The notes beneath the pieces are model-generated. The model saw only the letters and a list, made by a program, of their open reading frames with translations. It did no database searches and had not been told where the DNA came from. 46,387 bases of DNA from an uncultured Methanobrevibacter sp. Lineage in GTDB: Archaea > Methanobacteriota > Methanobacteria > Methanobacteriales > Methanobacteriaceae. Made by a program: the position numbers and the translations under genes. Shown here piece by piece: positions 32,862-41,827 of this stretch. Every line of letters begins with the position of its first letter. Position 1 is the first letter of the stretch. Location: positions 1 to 46,387 of the forward strand of contig NZ_CALDKF010000028.1 of NCBI RefSeq assembly GCF_937898925.1, given 5' to 3'.

Positions 32862-32902
32862 GTTTACTATGTAGATAACATAGTAAACATTTTTTATTTT
32901 AT
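32862..32902 (+). terminator. Intrinsic-type terminator after the tRNA methyltransferase
   Basis: GTTTACTATGT (32862-32872) and ACATAGTAAAC (32878-32888) form a perfect 11-bp stem with a five-base loop, followed by T-rich sequence, 34 bases beyond the stop codon. Confidence 0.75.
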
Positions 32903-33037
32903 TCTATTTTTCCATTTCTTCATTTATTTTTTCATTTATTTTCTTTTATTTTTCCAAATGTTTCCTTTCTTTCCACATCTTCTTATCCTATTTACCTATT
33001 TTTAATTTTTTATACTATAAGAACACAATATAATCTT

Positions 33038-34411
33038 ATGGAAATCAATAAGAATATTGAGTCAATAATCGGAGACCCAAAAAAAGCAATTAATAGATTG
33101 GCTTATCCTACAATATTGTCCATGCTATTGATGTATGCCAATAACCTAATTGACAGCATGTGGGTAAGTGGACTTGGCTCTGGACCACTTGCCGCTTTAG
33201 GATTCATGTCTCCATTGTACTTGGTTATTATTGGTTTTGGTGTAGGAATTGGTGCAGGTGCCAATTCTCTGATTTCACGATTGATTGGTGCCAAACAATA
33301 TGATGAATCCAATAATGCAGCTATTCACAGTATTGTACTTGCATCAATTGTATCCATTCTTATTTTGTTAATCGGTGTTTTCTTTTTAAGGGATTTGCTT
33401 ATTCTCTTTGGAGCCAGTGAAGTAATTGATTATGCAATGGATTATGGGATGATTATCTTTTTAACAAGTTATATTATACTCTTTCCAGCAGTAGTTTCAA
33501 GTATTTTTAGAGCAGAAGGAGATATTAGAAGAGCTGCAGTGCCTTTGGTTGTCAATGCAATATTGAATATGGTAATGGATCCTATTTTCATTTATTACTT
33601 TAATTGGGGCATTAAGGGAGCAGCTATTGCAACAGTATTGTCCACACTTGCAAACTTGCTCATGATGCTTTACTGGTATTTGATTAAAAGGGACACTTTC
33701 ATAAAATTAAGCTTAAAATATTATCACAGAAAAATGGAAATCTATAAGGAAATCCTTTTGGTAAGCTTGCCTGCAAGCTGTGAAGAGGTGATTTATTCAA
33801 TTGTAGCCATTTGTTTCAATTACTTGATTTTCATAACTGCCGGCACAATGGAAGTGGCTATCTTTACAGTTGTATGGAGATTTGTTTCCATTGGATTCCT
33901 GCCATGCATAGCTATTGGAGTCTCTACAATAACCGTTTCAGGAATTGCATATGGTGCTAGAAATTATGAAAACTTCAAGACAACAATCAATTATTCAACT
34001 TTCATAAGTTTTATTATAACCTTGATAATTTGCGCTATATTCTTTGTCTTTGCATATCCTATTTCAGAGGGATTCAATTTCATAAACGGAAATCCTCAAA
34101 TGATTGCAAGAACTGCAGAAGTCCTTAGGATAATGGTTTTCTATAATCTTTTCATACCATTTGGAGCAACTGCAGCATATGTTTATCAAGGTGTAGGTTC
34201 CGGATTCAAGTCATTGGCATTGACCATTTTAAGAGAATTGGTATTAAGTGTTTTCTTTGCTTATATCTTTGCGATTCCACTTAAAATGGGAATTTTTGGA
34301 GTTTATTTAGGTGCAATAATCGGTATGATTTTAGGTTCTTTCATTGGATTTGCTTGCATAAAACTCTATGAGAGAAGCTTTAAAAAAGAGTGTGAAAAAA
34401 CAGTTGTGTAA
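33038..34411 (+). CDS. MATE family efflux transporter
   Basis: The 457-residue protein has about twelve hydrophobic segments. Near the N-terminus AINRLAYPTILSMLLMYANN and GLGSGPLAALGFMSPL fit the MATE pattern, and the second half repeats it (LVSLPASCEEVIYSIVAICF). MATE proteins export cationic drugs or metabolites in exchange for Na+ or H+; the substrate cannot be inferred. No ribosome-binding site precedes the ATG. TTATACTATAAG (about 33009-33020) is placed so that transcription would begin at or near the ATG, suggesting a leaderless mRNA. It converges on the minus-strand gene at 34548 across an A-rich spacer made of short AGTAAAAA-like repeats. Confidence 0.92.
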   Translation: MEINKNIESIIGDPKKAINRLAYPTILSMLLMYANNLIDSMWVSGLGSGPLAALGFMSPLYLVIIGFGVGIGAGANSLISRLIGAKQYDESNNAAIHSIVLASIVSILILLIGVFFLRDLLILFGASEVIDYAMDYGMIIFLTSYIILFPAVVSSIFRAEGDIRRAAVPLVVNAILNMVMDPIFIYYFNWGIKGAAIATVLSTLANLLMMLYWYLIKRDTFIKLSLKYYHRKMEIYKEILLVSLPASCEEVIYSIVAICFNYLIFITAGTMEVAIFTVVWRFVSIGFLPCIAIGVSTITVSGIAYGARNYENFKTTINYSTFISFIITLIICAIFFVFAYPISEGFNFINGNPQMIARTAEVLRIMVFYNLFIPFGATAAYVYQGVGSGFKSLALTILRELVLSVFFAYIFAIPLKMGIFGVYLGAIIGMILGSFIGFACIKLYERSFKKECEKTVV

Positions 34412-34547
34412 AGATAGAAAATTTATTTAAACTATTATAAAAATCAATAAAAAAGGTAATAAAAGTAAAAAAAGTAACAAGTAATAAAAGTAAAAAGTAA
34501 AAAAAGTAAAGTTGGTTTAAGGTTTAAAAATGTTCAAAAAGCTTGAA

Positions 34548-34916
34548 CTAGTGTAAACCACAGCCAACACATTCATGTGCAGGAATACCGATTTCCTGTT
34601 CTTCATCGACTATTTCCTGTTTTAACTCTTGAACAGTCACTGATATAAAGGAATAATCCGGTTTTTCGATTATTGGTGAAATTCCCTTAAAGTAGCAGTG
34701 GATATTTCCAGTGCATGCAATGTCAATGAGAATTGGTTCAGGGATTTTAAATCCTTTAAAGTATGATTCAATGTCATCGATTTGATCTTTAGGAACTCTG
34801 AGGTTAAAGGACATCATTCCATCTTCTTTTGTTCTGATTCCTACGTGTGCTTGATTAACTAATAATTCATTTCCGTATTCTTGTTTAAATATTACACATT
34901 CTTCTCTATTTATCAT
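34548..34916 (-). CDS. Hypothetical protein with C-terminal CxxC
   Basis: The 122-residue soluble protein alternates strands and helices (MMSFNLRVPKDQIDDIESYF, then PILIDIACTGNIHCYFKGIS) and ends HECVGCGLH, a probable metal-binding tail. Further cysteines are in IACTGNIHC. I recognise no family. GGAGGGACT upstream of the ATG is a good ribosome-binding site, supporting expression. It is divergent from the XRE-cupin regulator, sharing a 426-base spacer. Confidence 0.75.
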   Translation of the reverse strand: MINREECVIFKQEYGNELLVNQAHVGIRTKEDGMMSFNLRVPKDQIDDIESYFKGFKIPEPILIDIACTGNIHCYFKGISPIIEKPDYSFISVTVQELKQEIVDEEQEIGIPAHECVGCGLH

Positions 34917-35342
34917 ACTAGTCCCTCCATTTATTTTGTCATTAGTTTAATGTATTTGTCAGTATAATGTAAATTTTTTAAAATTTTTTTCATTCAGTTT
35001 ATTATTATTGTTTTATATAATATAAACTTTTTTATAAAAATCATTTTCACCTTTATTATTTTTCTTAAATGAGATAATATTCTTCTTTAATTTCAATAGA
35101 TATAACCATATCAAGTCTTTATTTTGATAATACTTGAATAATTTTCTTAATTTAGTTAATTAAGCAATATTTTCTAATTTTATTATTTTTTTATAGTTTT
35201 TAAGTAGTTTTTACCATAATCTTTATATTAGTTTAATTACAAATTTACATAATGCTATGTATTATATATTATATTAAATATATGAACATAGTTCAAATTA
35301 TTAAAACAAAACAATTTAAATTTAAAAAACAAAAATCAAAAG
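34917..35342. promoter_or_regulatory. Divergent promoter region before the XRE-cupin regulator
   Basis: This AT-rich spacer holds promoters for both directions. Rightward, TATATATTATATTAAATA (about 35264-35281) is a TATA candidate. Two palindromes flank it: TACATA-ATGC-TATGTA (35246-35261) and GAAC-ATA-GTTC (35284-35294), either of which could be the operator of the encoded helix-turn-helix regulator. No gene is visible. Confidence 0.45.
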
Positions 35343-35903
35343 ATGGTTAAAATGAGTGACGTAAACAAAGATATCGGAATGAGAATTAGAGAATTAAGAG
35401 AATTGTCCGATATTACAACAGAAGAAATTGCTAAAGAACTTGATGTAGACGAAGAAACTTATATTTCATATGAAAATGGTATTATTGACATTCCAGCTAG
35501 TTTCTTATACCAAATTGCACAGATTTTCAATGTTGATTTAGCTTTGATTCTTACTGGTGAAGAAACTCGTATGACTTATTTTGATGTAACAAGAGCAGAC
35601 AAAGGTTTTGCTGTTGACAGAAGGAAAGAATATAAGTATGAAAACTTATGTAAGAAATTTGTTCATAAAAAAGCTGAAATGTTTATTGTAACTGTTGATC
35701 CTAAAGAAGATGCTATTCCTTCTTTGAATTCACATGCAGGTCAAGAATTTAACTATATTCTTGAAGGAACCGTTAAAATATTCATTAAAGACAATGAGAT
35801 TATTTTAAATGAAGGAGATTCTATATTCTTTGATGCAACTTGTGAACATGCAATGATTGCTTTAAATGATGAAAAAGCTAAATTTTTAGCTGTAATTATG
35901 TAA
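35343..35903 (+). CDS. XRE-cupin transcriptional regulator
   Basis: An N-terminal helix-turn-helix (IGMRIRELRELSDITTEEIA, ELDVDEETYISYENG) is joined to a C-terminal cupin barrel (HAGQEFNYILEGTVKIFIKD, EGDSIFFDATCEHAMIA) with metal- or ligand-binding histidines and glutamates. The 186-residue layout is the standard regulator of small-metabolite pathways. It lies 113 bases upstream of the acyl-CoA synthetase and vorCBA, and so probably regulates them in response to an acid or acyl-CoA ligand. A second ATG at 35352 (MSDVNKDIG) is an equally possible start; neither has a strong ribosome-binding site. Confidence 0.92.
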   Translation: MVKMSDVNKDIGMRIRELRELSDITTEEIAKELDVDEETYISYENGIIDIPASFLYQIAQIFNVDLALILTGEETRMTYFDVTRADKGFAVDRRKEYKYENLCKKFVHKKAEMFIVTVDPKEDAIPSLNSHAGQEFNYILEGTVKIFIKDNEIILNEGDSIFFDATCEHAMIALNDEKAKFLAVIM

Positions 35904-36016
35904 TTAAAATAGAATATAAACAAATAACTGAAATAATGAATATTTAACAAAAAATAAGAAGGATTAATGGCTATATTCAAGGGGAGTATTAGCTTAGATT
36001 AAAATAGAGTGATAAA

Positions 36017-37690
36017 ATGACATCTTTAATAGGAAACTTTGTAAACAGAGTTGATTTTAAATCGTACAAGGATTTTTACGATAATTTTGAATTTACCGTA
36101 CCAAAGGACTTTAACTTTGGTTTTGATGTAGTGGATGAGTATGCAAGAATAGACCCAGAAAAACTTGCATTGATCTGGTGTGACGATAATGAGAAAAAGG
36201 TATTCACCTTTTTGGATATGAAAAAATTATCCAATAAGGCTGCAAATCTCTTTAAATCCCAAGGAATTAACAAAGGGGATGCAGTATTGCTTACCTTAAA
36301 AAACAGATATGAATTCTGGATCTGCATGACTGCACTTCATAAAATCGGTGCAATAGCTATTCCAACCACTCACATGGTAAAGCTTCATGATATTATATAT
36401 AGAGTGGAAAATGCAAGCATTAAAATGGTTGTCTCTGTAGAAGAGGACCAATTGATTCCGGATTACGAAGCTTGTGAACAGGAGTTAGGCATTGAGCTTA
36501 AGAAAGCTCTTGTAGGAAATATCAATAAGGAAGGTTGGTTAAACTTTGATGAGGAACTTGCTAAGATGAGTGATGAGTTCGAAAGACCAACTGGAGAAGA
36601 TGCTACTCATGAGGATGAGACTTTCCTCATTTACTTCTCAAGTGGTACCACTGGAAACCCTAAAATGGTTGCACATGCTCACACTTATGCAATTGGACAC
36701 TTGATCACTGCTAAATACTGGCACAATGTTGTAGAAGACGGTGTTCACCACACCTCTGCTGATACCGGATGGGGTAAAGCAGTATGGGGTAACTACTATG
36801 GACAATGGATTTCCGGTTCTGCAGTATTCGTTTACGATTATGTAAGATTCAATGGTTTGGATTTAATGGAAAAGATCATTGAAAACAAGGTAAACACTTT
36901 CTGTGCACCTCCAACAATCTACAGATTCTTGATTAAGGAAGACTTATCCCAATTTGACTTTTCAAATGTCCAATATGCAACTACTGCGGGAGAGCCATTG
37001 CCTCCTGAAGTATTTAAAAGATTCAAGGAATTCACTGGATTGGAGATTAAAGAAGGATTCGGTCAAACTGAAACTACCCTTTCATTGGCTACATTCATTT
37101 GGATGGAATCAAAAACAGGTTCTGTAGGAAAACCATCACCTGCATTTAAAGTAACCCTTTTAGACCCTGACCACAATACTGTAGATATTGGTTCTGAAGG
37201 AGAAATCTGTTTTGATATAACTGGAGAAAGGTCTGTAGGTTTATTTAAGGAATATTACAGAAACCAAGAGAAAACTGATGAAGTATGCCATGATGGTTAT
37301 TACCACTGTGGAGACACTGCATATATAGATGAAGATGGTTATTACACCTTTGTCGGTAGAAATGATGATATAATCAAGTCTTCAGGTTACCGTATTGGAC
37401 CCTACGAAGTGGAAAATGCAGTTATTTCTCACCCTTCAGTATTGGAATGTGCAATTACAGGTGTTCCTGATGAATTGAGAGGCCAAATCGTTAAGGCAAC
37501 AATCGTTCTTGCAAAAGGATTCGAACCAAGTGAAGAGCTTAAAAAGGACATTCAAAATCATGTAAAGCATGAAACCGCTCCTTATAAATATCCAAGAATG
37601 ATTGAATTTGTTGAAGAATTGCCTAAAACAATCAGTGGTAAGATTCAAAGAAAGATAATCAGAACTGAAGATGAGAATAAACTTAAATAA
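36017..37690 (+). CDS. AMP-forming acyl-CoA synthetase
   Basis: This adenylate-forming enzyme activates a carboxylic acid with ATP and CoA. Motifs: YFSSGTTGNPKMVAHAH (phosphate-binding A3), TTAGEPLPPEV and EGFGQTET (A5), the A7-A8 hinge HCGDTAYIDEDGYYTFVGR followed by DDIIKSSGYRIGP, and KTISGKIQRK with the adenylation lysine. It has 557 residues and resembles medium-chain or acetyl-CoA synthetase-like enzymes. Context suggests that it activates isobutyrate, isovalerate or 2-methylbutyrate, so that VOR, encoded next, can reductively carboxylate the acyl-CoA to a branched 2-oxoacid. That substrate is inference. GAGTGAT precedes the ATG. The regulator lies directly upstream. Confidence 0.93.
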   Translation: MTSLIGNFVNRVDFKSYKDFYDNFEFTVPKDFNFGFDVVDEYARIDPEKLALIWCDDNEKKVFTFLDMKKLSNKAANLFKSQGINKGDAVLLTLKNRYEFWICMTALHKIGAIAIPTTHMVKLHDIIYRVENASIKMVVSVEEDQLIPDYEACEQELGIELKKALVGNINKEGWLNFDEELAKMSDEFERPTGEDATHEDETFLIYFSSGTTGNPKMVAHAHTYAIGHLITAKYWHNVVEDGVHHTSADTGWGKAVWGNYYGQWISGSAVFVYDYVRFNGLDLMEKIIENKVNTFCAPPTIYRFLIKEDLSQFDFSNVQYATTAGEPLPPEVFKRFKEFTGLEIKEGFGQTETTLSLATFIWMESKTGSVGKPSPAFKVTLLDPDHNTVDIGSEGEICFDITGERSVGLFKEYYRNQEKTDEVCHDGYYHCGDTAYIDEDGYYTFVGRNDDIIKSSGYRIGPYEVENAVISHPSVLECAITGVPDELRGQIVKATIVLAKGFEPSEELKKDIQNHVKHETAPYKYPRMIEFVEELPKTISGKIQRKIIRTEDENKLK

Positions 37691-37836
37691 TTATTTTTCT
37701 CTTCTTATTATTTTTTTTAAACTTTTCAATTAATAATCAGATTAAGTTTAAAAATCAATAATCAATCTTATTAAATTATACAATTTCAAAAAATTAAAAA
37801 ATTAAAAAATTAAATTTATTGTAGGATAGTGAATAA

Positions 37837-38091
37837 ATGAATGTAAATCAAATTAAACCATATCCTGTCATTAGCAAAAACAATTGTAAGGCATGTTTAA
37901 GATGTATAAGCGCTTGCAAAGAGGAATGCCTTAAATTAAGTGAAGAGATTAATGATAGCGGATATCAATATGCAGAATATACTGGAGAAGGCTGTATTGG
38001 TTGTGGAGATTGTTATTACACTTGTCCTGAACCATTAGCTATTGAAGTTCATATTCCTAGAAGGACTAGAAAACCTAAAGGAGATGCTTAA
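37837..38091 (+). CDS. vorC: 2-Oxoisovalerate:ferredoxin oxidoreductase, ferredoxin-like delta subunit
   Basis: The 84-residue protein carries two 4Fe-4S motifs, CKACLRCISACKEEC and CIGCGDCYYTCPEP, and is the electron-transfer subunit of a 2-oxoacid oxidoreductase. It is directly joined to the next gene: the TAA ends at 38091 and the following ATG begins at 38092. It is assigned to VOR rather than to KOR or POR from the gene order C-B-A and the fused large subunit, the organisation known from Methanothermobacter. Confidence 0.9.
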   Translation: MNVNQIKPYPVISKNNCKACLRCISACKEECLKLSEEINDSGYQYAEYTGEGCIGCGDCYYTCPEPLAIEVHIPRRTRKPKGDA

Positions 38092-39258
38092 ATGAGTAAC
38101 CAAATTGTAAAAGGAAATACCGCTGTAATCATTGGAGCATTATATGCTGGCTGTGATTGTTTCTTTGGTTATCCAATCACCCCTGCAAGTGAGATTCTCC
38201 ATGAAGCATCCAAATATTTCCCAATGGTAGGAAGAAAATTTGTACAGGCTGAAAGTGAAGAGGCTTCTGTAAACATGATCTATGGTGGAGCTTCAACTGG
38301 TCACAGAGTTATGAGCGCATCATCTGGGCCTGGAATCAGCTTAATGCAAGAAGGATTCACCTTTTTAGCTGGTGCAGAATTGCCTGCAGTTATTGTAGAT
38401 GTAATGAGAGCAGGTCCTGGCTTAGGTAATATTGGTCCTGAACAAGGAGATTACAATCAAATTGTAAAAGGTGGAGGTCACGGAAACTATAGGAATATAG
38501 TATTGGCACCTAACAGCGTTCAGGAAATGTGTGACTTCACCATGAAGGCATTTGAGCTTTCAAACAAATACAGAAACCCTGTAGTTGTCCTTGCTGATGC
38601 AGTATTAGGTCAAATGGCTGAACCTTTAAGATTCCCTAAAGAAGCAATTGAGCCTAAGATTGATGAATCATGGGCTGTAAGGGGAAATAAGGAAACCATG
38701 AACAATTTAGTGACTTCAATTTTCCTTGACTTCAATCAATTAGAGGATTTCAACTTCCAAATTCAGGAAAAGTATGAAACAATTAGGCAAAATGAAGTTG
38801 TCTATGAAGAGTATATGGTTGAAGATGCTGAAATTGTAATTGTAGCTTACGGAACAAGCAGCAGATTATCCAGAACTGCTGTTGATGTTGCAAGAGAAAA
38901 AGGCATTAAATTAGGTCTCTTAAGACCAATCACCTTATTCCCATTCCCAGAGAAAAGAATTAAGGAATTGGCAGATAAAGGTGTTAAATTTGTTTCTGTT
39001 GAAATGAGTAACGGTCAATTAAGAGAAGACGTTAAGGCAGCAGCCAATTACGATGATGTCCATTTGGTAAACAGAATGGGTGGAAATGTAATTGAGCTTA
39101 AGGATATTCTAAATGAAATCTATAAGATGGTAGGAAGCGATGAACGTCACAAGGTCCACAGTGACGAAAAGGATTATGATGCAAGCTACCTAAATGATAA
39201 GGAATATCAGGAAGAATTAGACAATGATAACTATTATAATCATAGGGTTGTAGATTAG
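38092..39258 (+). CDS. vorB: 2-Oxoisovalerate:ferredoxin oxidoreductase, alpha subunit
   Basis: This is the alpha (pyrimidine-binding) subunit: FFGYPITPASEILHEASKYF, QAESEEASVNMIYGGAST, and MSASSGPGISLMQEG are the conserved blocks. With VorA and VorC it interconverts branched-chain 2-oxoacids and acyl-CoAs using ferredoxin. The 388 residues include a C-terminal extension (about 350-388) rich in Asp, Asn and Tyr that looks disordered and is not typical. Its ribosome-binding site GGAGATG lies inside the end of vorC. vorA follows 12 bases downstream with GGGAGGTGA between. Confidence 0.92.
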   Translation: MSNQIVKGNTAVIIGALYAGCDCFFGYPITPASEILHEASKYFPMVGRKFVQAESEEASVNMIYGGASTGHRVMSASSGPGISLMQEGFTFLAGAELPAVIVDVMRAGPGLGNIGPEQGDYNQIVKGGGHGNYRNIVLAPNSVQEMCDFTMKAFELSNKYRNPVVVLADAVLGQMAEPLRFPKEAIEPKIDESWAVRGNKETMNNLVTSIFLDFNQLEDFNFQIQEKYETIRQNEVVYEEYMVEDAEIVIVAYGTSSRLSRTAVDVAREKGIKLGLLRPITLFPFPEKRIKELADKGVKFVSVEMSNGQLREDVKAAANYDDVHLVNRMGGNVIELKDILNEIYKMVGSDERHKVHSDEKDYDASYLNDKEYQEELDNDNYYNHRVVD

Positions 39259-39270
39259 GGAGGTGAAAGA

Positions 39271-40764
39271 ATGGATAATATTAAAGTAACTGATGAAAAC
39301 ACTGAAAAAGTTCAAATGAGTGAAATCGAAGAAAAAGTTATTAAAAAACCAGAATCCTTATATGACAGCTTCCCTAGAAAAGGAAATGACATTTACAATA
39401 CTCATTACTGCGCTGGTTGCGGTCATGGTATTTTACATAAATTGATTGCAGAAGTGATGGATGAATTGGATATCCAAGAAAGATCCGTAATGATTTCTCC
39501 TGTAGGATGTGCTGTATTCGGTTATTACTACTTCAATTGTGGAAATGTACAGACTGCACACGGAAGAGCTCCTGCAGTTGCTACAGGTATTTCAAGAGCT
39601 GAAGACAATGCTATTGTAATGAGCTATCAAGGAGATGGGGATTTAGCTTCCATTGGATTGAATGAAACATTACAAGCTGCTAACCGTGGAGAAAAATTAG
39701 CGGTTTTCTTTGTAAACAACACTGTTTACGGAATGACTGGTGGTCAAATGGCACCAACAACCTTGATTGGTGAAAAGACTGTAACCTGTCAAAACGGAAG
39801 GGATGCTAACTTTGCAGGATATCCATTGCACTTATGTGAATTATTGGATAACCTAAAGGCACCTGTATTCATTGAAAGAGTGTCCTTAGCAAATCCAAAG
39901 CTTATTAGAAAAGCTAAAATCGCTATTAAAAAAGCTTTAATGATTCAAAAGGAAGGTAAAGGTTATGCTTTCGTTGAAGTTTTATCACCTTGTCCAACCA
40001 ATATTAGAAGAGATGTGAAAGGTGTTGAAGACTTCTTGATTAATGAAATGGGTAAGGAATTCCCTGTAAAAAGATTTAGGGATTTATCCAAAGAAAGAGA
40101 ACCTAAAGAAAGACCTGTAAGTGATTTCTCCATTGAAACTCTTGATAAAGTCTTTGGAATAGATAGAAGCAAGGAAATCAAGGAAATCGAAGAGGACTTT
40201 GATGACATCAAGGTTAAAATAGTTGGTTTCGGTGGTCAAGGAGTATTAAGTACTGGCCTTACCCTTGCTCAAGCAGCATGTAGTGAAGGTAAGGAAGTGT
40301 CATGGTATCCAAGCTATGGGCCAGAACAAAGAGGAGGAACTTCCAACTGTTCTGTAACCATTTCATCTAAAACCATCGGTTCTCCAGTTGTGGAAGAATG
40401 TGATATATTAATCGCAATGAACAAGCCTGCTTTGGAAAAATACTCTATTGATGTTAAGGAAAAAGGAATAATCCTATACGATTCCCGTGCAGGAGATTAC
40501 AATAAGGATAATCTTCATGTAAAGGATGATGTTGAGATCATTGCTATTCCAGCAAGAGCTATTGCAACTGAAGTAGGAAATGCAAAGGCTATGAACACTG
40601 CAATTTTAGGTGCTTTAATGGAATTAGGTGCAGATAGCCCTATCTTATCTAAAGAAGCATTTGAAAACGGTATTAAGGATACCTTTGCAGCTAAACCAAA
40701 ACTCATTGATGTAAACTTAAAGGTTTTGGAAGCTGGAGCAACTTGGTTAAGAGAAAACAGATAA
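39271..40764 (+). CDS. vorA: 2-Oxoisovalerate:ferredoxin oxidoreductase, fused beta-gamma subunit
   Basis: The N-terminal part (about 30-290) is the thiamine-diphosphate-binding beta subunit: HYCAGCGHGILHKL, the TPP motif SYQGDGDLASIG and FFVNNTVYGMTGGQM. The C-terminal part (about 310-497) is the gamma subunit: VGFGGQGVLSTGLTLAQAA and WYPSYGPEQRGGTSNCSV. This beta-gamma fusion of about 480-500 residues is what distinguishes VOR of Methanobacteriales from four-gene KOR and POR systems. Cysteines CAGCG are iron-sulfur ligands in relatives. Last gene of the operon; a T-rich repeat follows at 40788. Confidence 0.92.
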   Translation: MDNIKVTDENTEKVQMSEIEEKVIKKPESLYDSFPRKGNDIYNTHYCAGCGHGILHKLIAEVMDELDIQERSVMISPVGCAVFGYYYFNCGNVQTAHGRAPAVATGISRAEDNAIVMSYQGDGDLASIGLNETLQAANRGEKLAVFFVNNTVYGMTGGQMAPTTLIGEKTVTCQNGRDANFAGYPLHLCELLDNLKAPVFIERVSLANPKLIRKAKIAIKKALMIQKEGKGYAFVEVLSPCPTNIRRDVKGVEDFLINEMGKEFPVKRFRDLSKEREPKERPVSDFSIETLDKVFGIDRSKEIKEIEEDFDDIKVKIVGFGGQGVLSTGLTLAQAACSEGKEVSWYPSYGPEQRGGTSNCSVTISSKTIGSPVVEECDILIAMNKPALEKYSIDVKEKGIILYDSRAGDYNKDNLHVKDDVEIIAIPARAIATEVGNAKAMNTAILGALMELGADSPILSKEAFENGIKDTFAAKPKLIDVNLKVLEAGATWLRENR

Positions 40765-40787
40765 TCTCTTAACTTTTTTTCTTTTTA

Positions 40788-40868
40788 TTTTTTATTTTCA
40801 TTTCTTTTTTTTAATTTTTTATTTTCATTTCTTTTTTTTAATTTTTTATTCTCATTTCTTTTTGATAA
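40788..40868 (+). repeat. 27-bp T-rich tandem repeat, about three copies
   Basis: Units 40788-40814 and 40815-40841 are identical; the third (40842-40868) diverges near its end. Each holds oligo-T runs of six and eight bases. It lies 24 bases past the stop of vorA and probably acts as the terminator of the vor operon. Confidence 0.93.
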
Positions 40869-41004
40869 TTAAACGATTTTTATTGCATATTTTTTTCAAT
40901 TTATCTTATTTTCATGATTTTAATTTTTTTAAAAAAGTTTATTATATAAAAAATTGAAATTATTATTTGAAAAGAACCTATTTTTAAAACTATATAGAGG
41001 AGAT

Positions 41005-41754
41005 ATTATCACTAAAAATTACGAATTTGATGCATTGGACGCTAAAGACCAATGTGTTAAATGGATTCAGGAATTCTTTGAAGAAAACGGAAAAGGTTGC
41101 AATGCTGTTGTGGGCATCTCTGGAGGCAAGGATAGCGCTGTAGTTGCTGCATTATGTGTAGAAGCTTTAGGTAAAGACAGGGTTATCGGAGTCCTAATGC
41201 CTAATGATGTTCAATCAGACATTGATTTTGCTAAGCTTCTTGTAAATCATTTAGGCATTGAGCATTACATAATCAATGTTAAGGATGCTGTAAATGGTGT
41301 TTTAGATCAATTATCATTATCTGGAATTGAAATCAGTGAGCAAACCAAGATAAATCTCCCACCTAGAATCAGAATGTCTGTTTTATATGCAGTTTCCCAA
41401 TCCAATAATGGTAGGGTAGCAAACAATTGCAATTTATCTGAAGATTGGGTAGGATATTCCACTCGATATGGTGATGGAGCTGGAGACTTTTCACCACTCT
41501 CAAACCTAACTGTGACTGAAGTTAAGGAAATAGGAAGAAGCCTTAATTTACCTAGGGAGTTAGTGGATAAAGTACCAACTGATGGACTCTCCAATCAATC
41601 TGATGAAGAGAAGCTTGGATTTACTTATGATGTATTGGATAAGTATATACGAACTGGTGAAATTAGTGATAAAAAGACAAAAGATAGAATTGATTACCTC
41701 CATGAATTGAATAAATTCAAGTTGGAATTGATGCCAAGTTTTGAATATAAATAA
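41005..41754 (+). CDS. nadE: NH3-dependent NAD+ synthetase, non-canonical start
   Basis: NadE adenylates and amidates nicotinate adenine dinucleotide to NAD. VVGISGGKDSAVVAALC is the PP-loop ATP-binding motif; NLPPRIRMSVLYAVSQ, NCNLSEDWVGYSTRYGDGAGDFSPL and VPTDGLSNQSDEEKLG are NadE signatures. Homologous sequence begins near NYEFDALDAKDQC. The ribosome-binding site GAGGAG (40997-41002) lies just before ATT (41005) and ATC (41008), and no ATG, GTG or TTG is at the proper distance. The only earlier in-frame start, TTG at 40954, follows a TATA-like TTATATAAAAAA at about 40942-40953 so closely that it may not be transcribed. The start therefore looks like ATT or ATC. The product is about 249-250 residues, with no glutaminase domain. 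Confidence 0.9.
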   Translation: MITKNYEFDALDAKDQCVKWIQEFFEENGKGCNAVVGISGGKDSAVVAALCVEALGKDRVIGVLMPNDVQSDIDFAKLLVNHLGIEHYIINVKDAVNGVLDQLSLSGIEISEQTKINLPPRIRMSVLYAVSQSNNGRVANNCNLSEDWVGYSTRYGDGAGDFSPLSNLTVTEVKEIGRSLNLPRELVDKVPTDGLSNQSDEEKLGFTYDVLDKYIRTGEISDKKTKDRIDYLHELNKFKLELMPSFEYK

Positions 41755-41827
41755 TTCTTATTTTTTTTTAAAGTGAATATTTGATAGTTTGAATATTTGT
41801 CCATTGTGATTTTATAGAGATGATTTC

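Noticed and set aside
38092..40764. 2-Oxoglutarate or pyruvate:ferredoxin oxidoreductase
   Set aside because: Those are usually made from four separate subunit genes in methanogens; the beta-gamma fusion and C-B-A order fit VOR better, although substrate choice is not proved.
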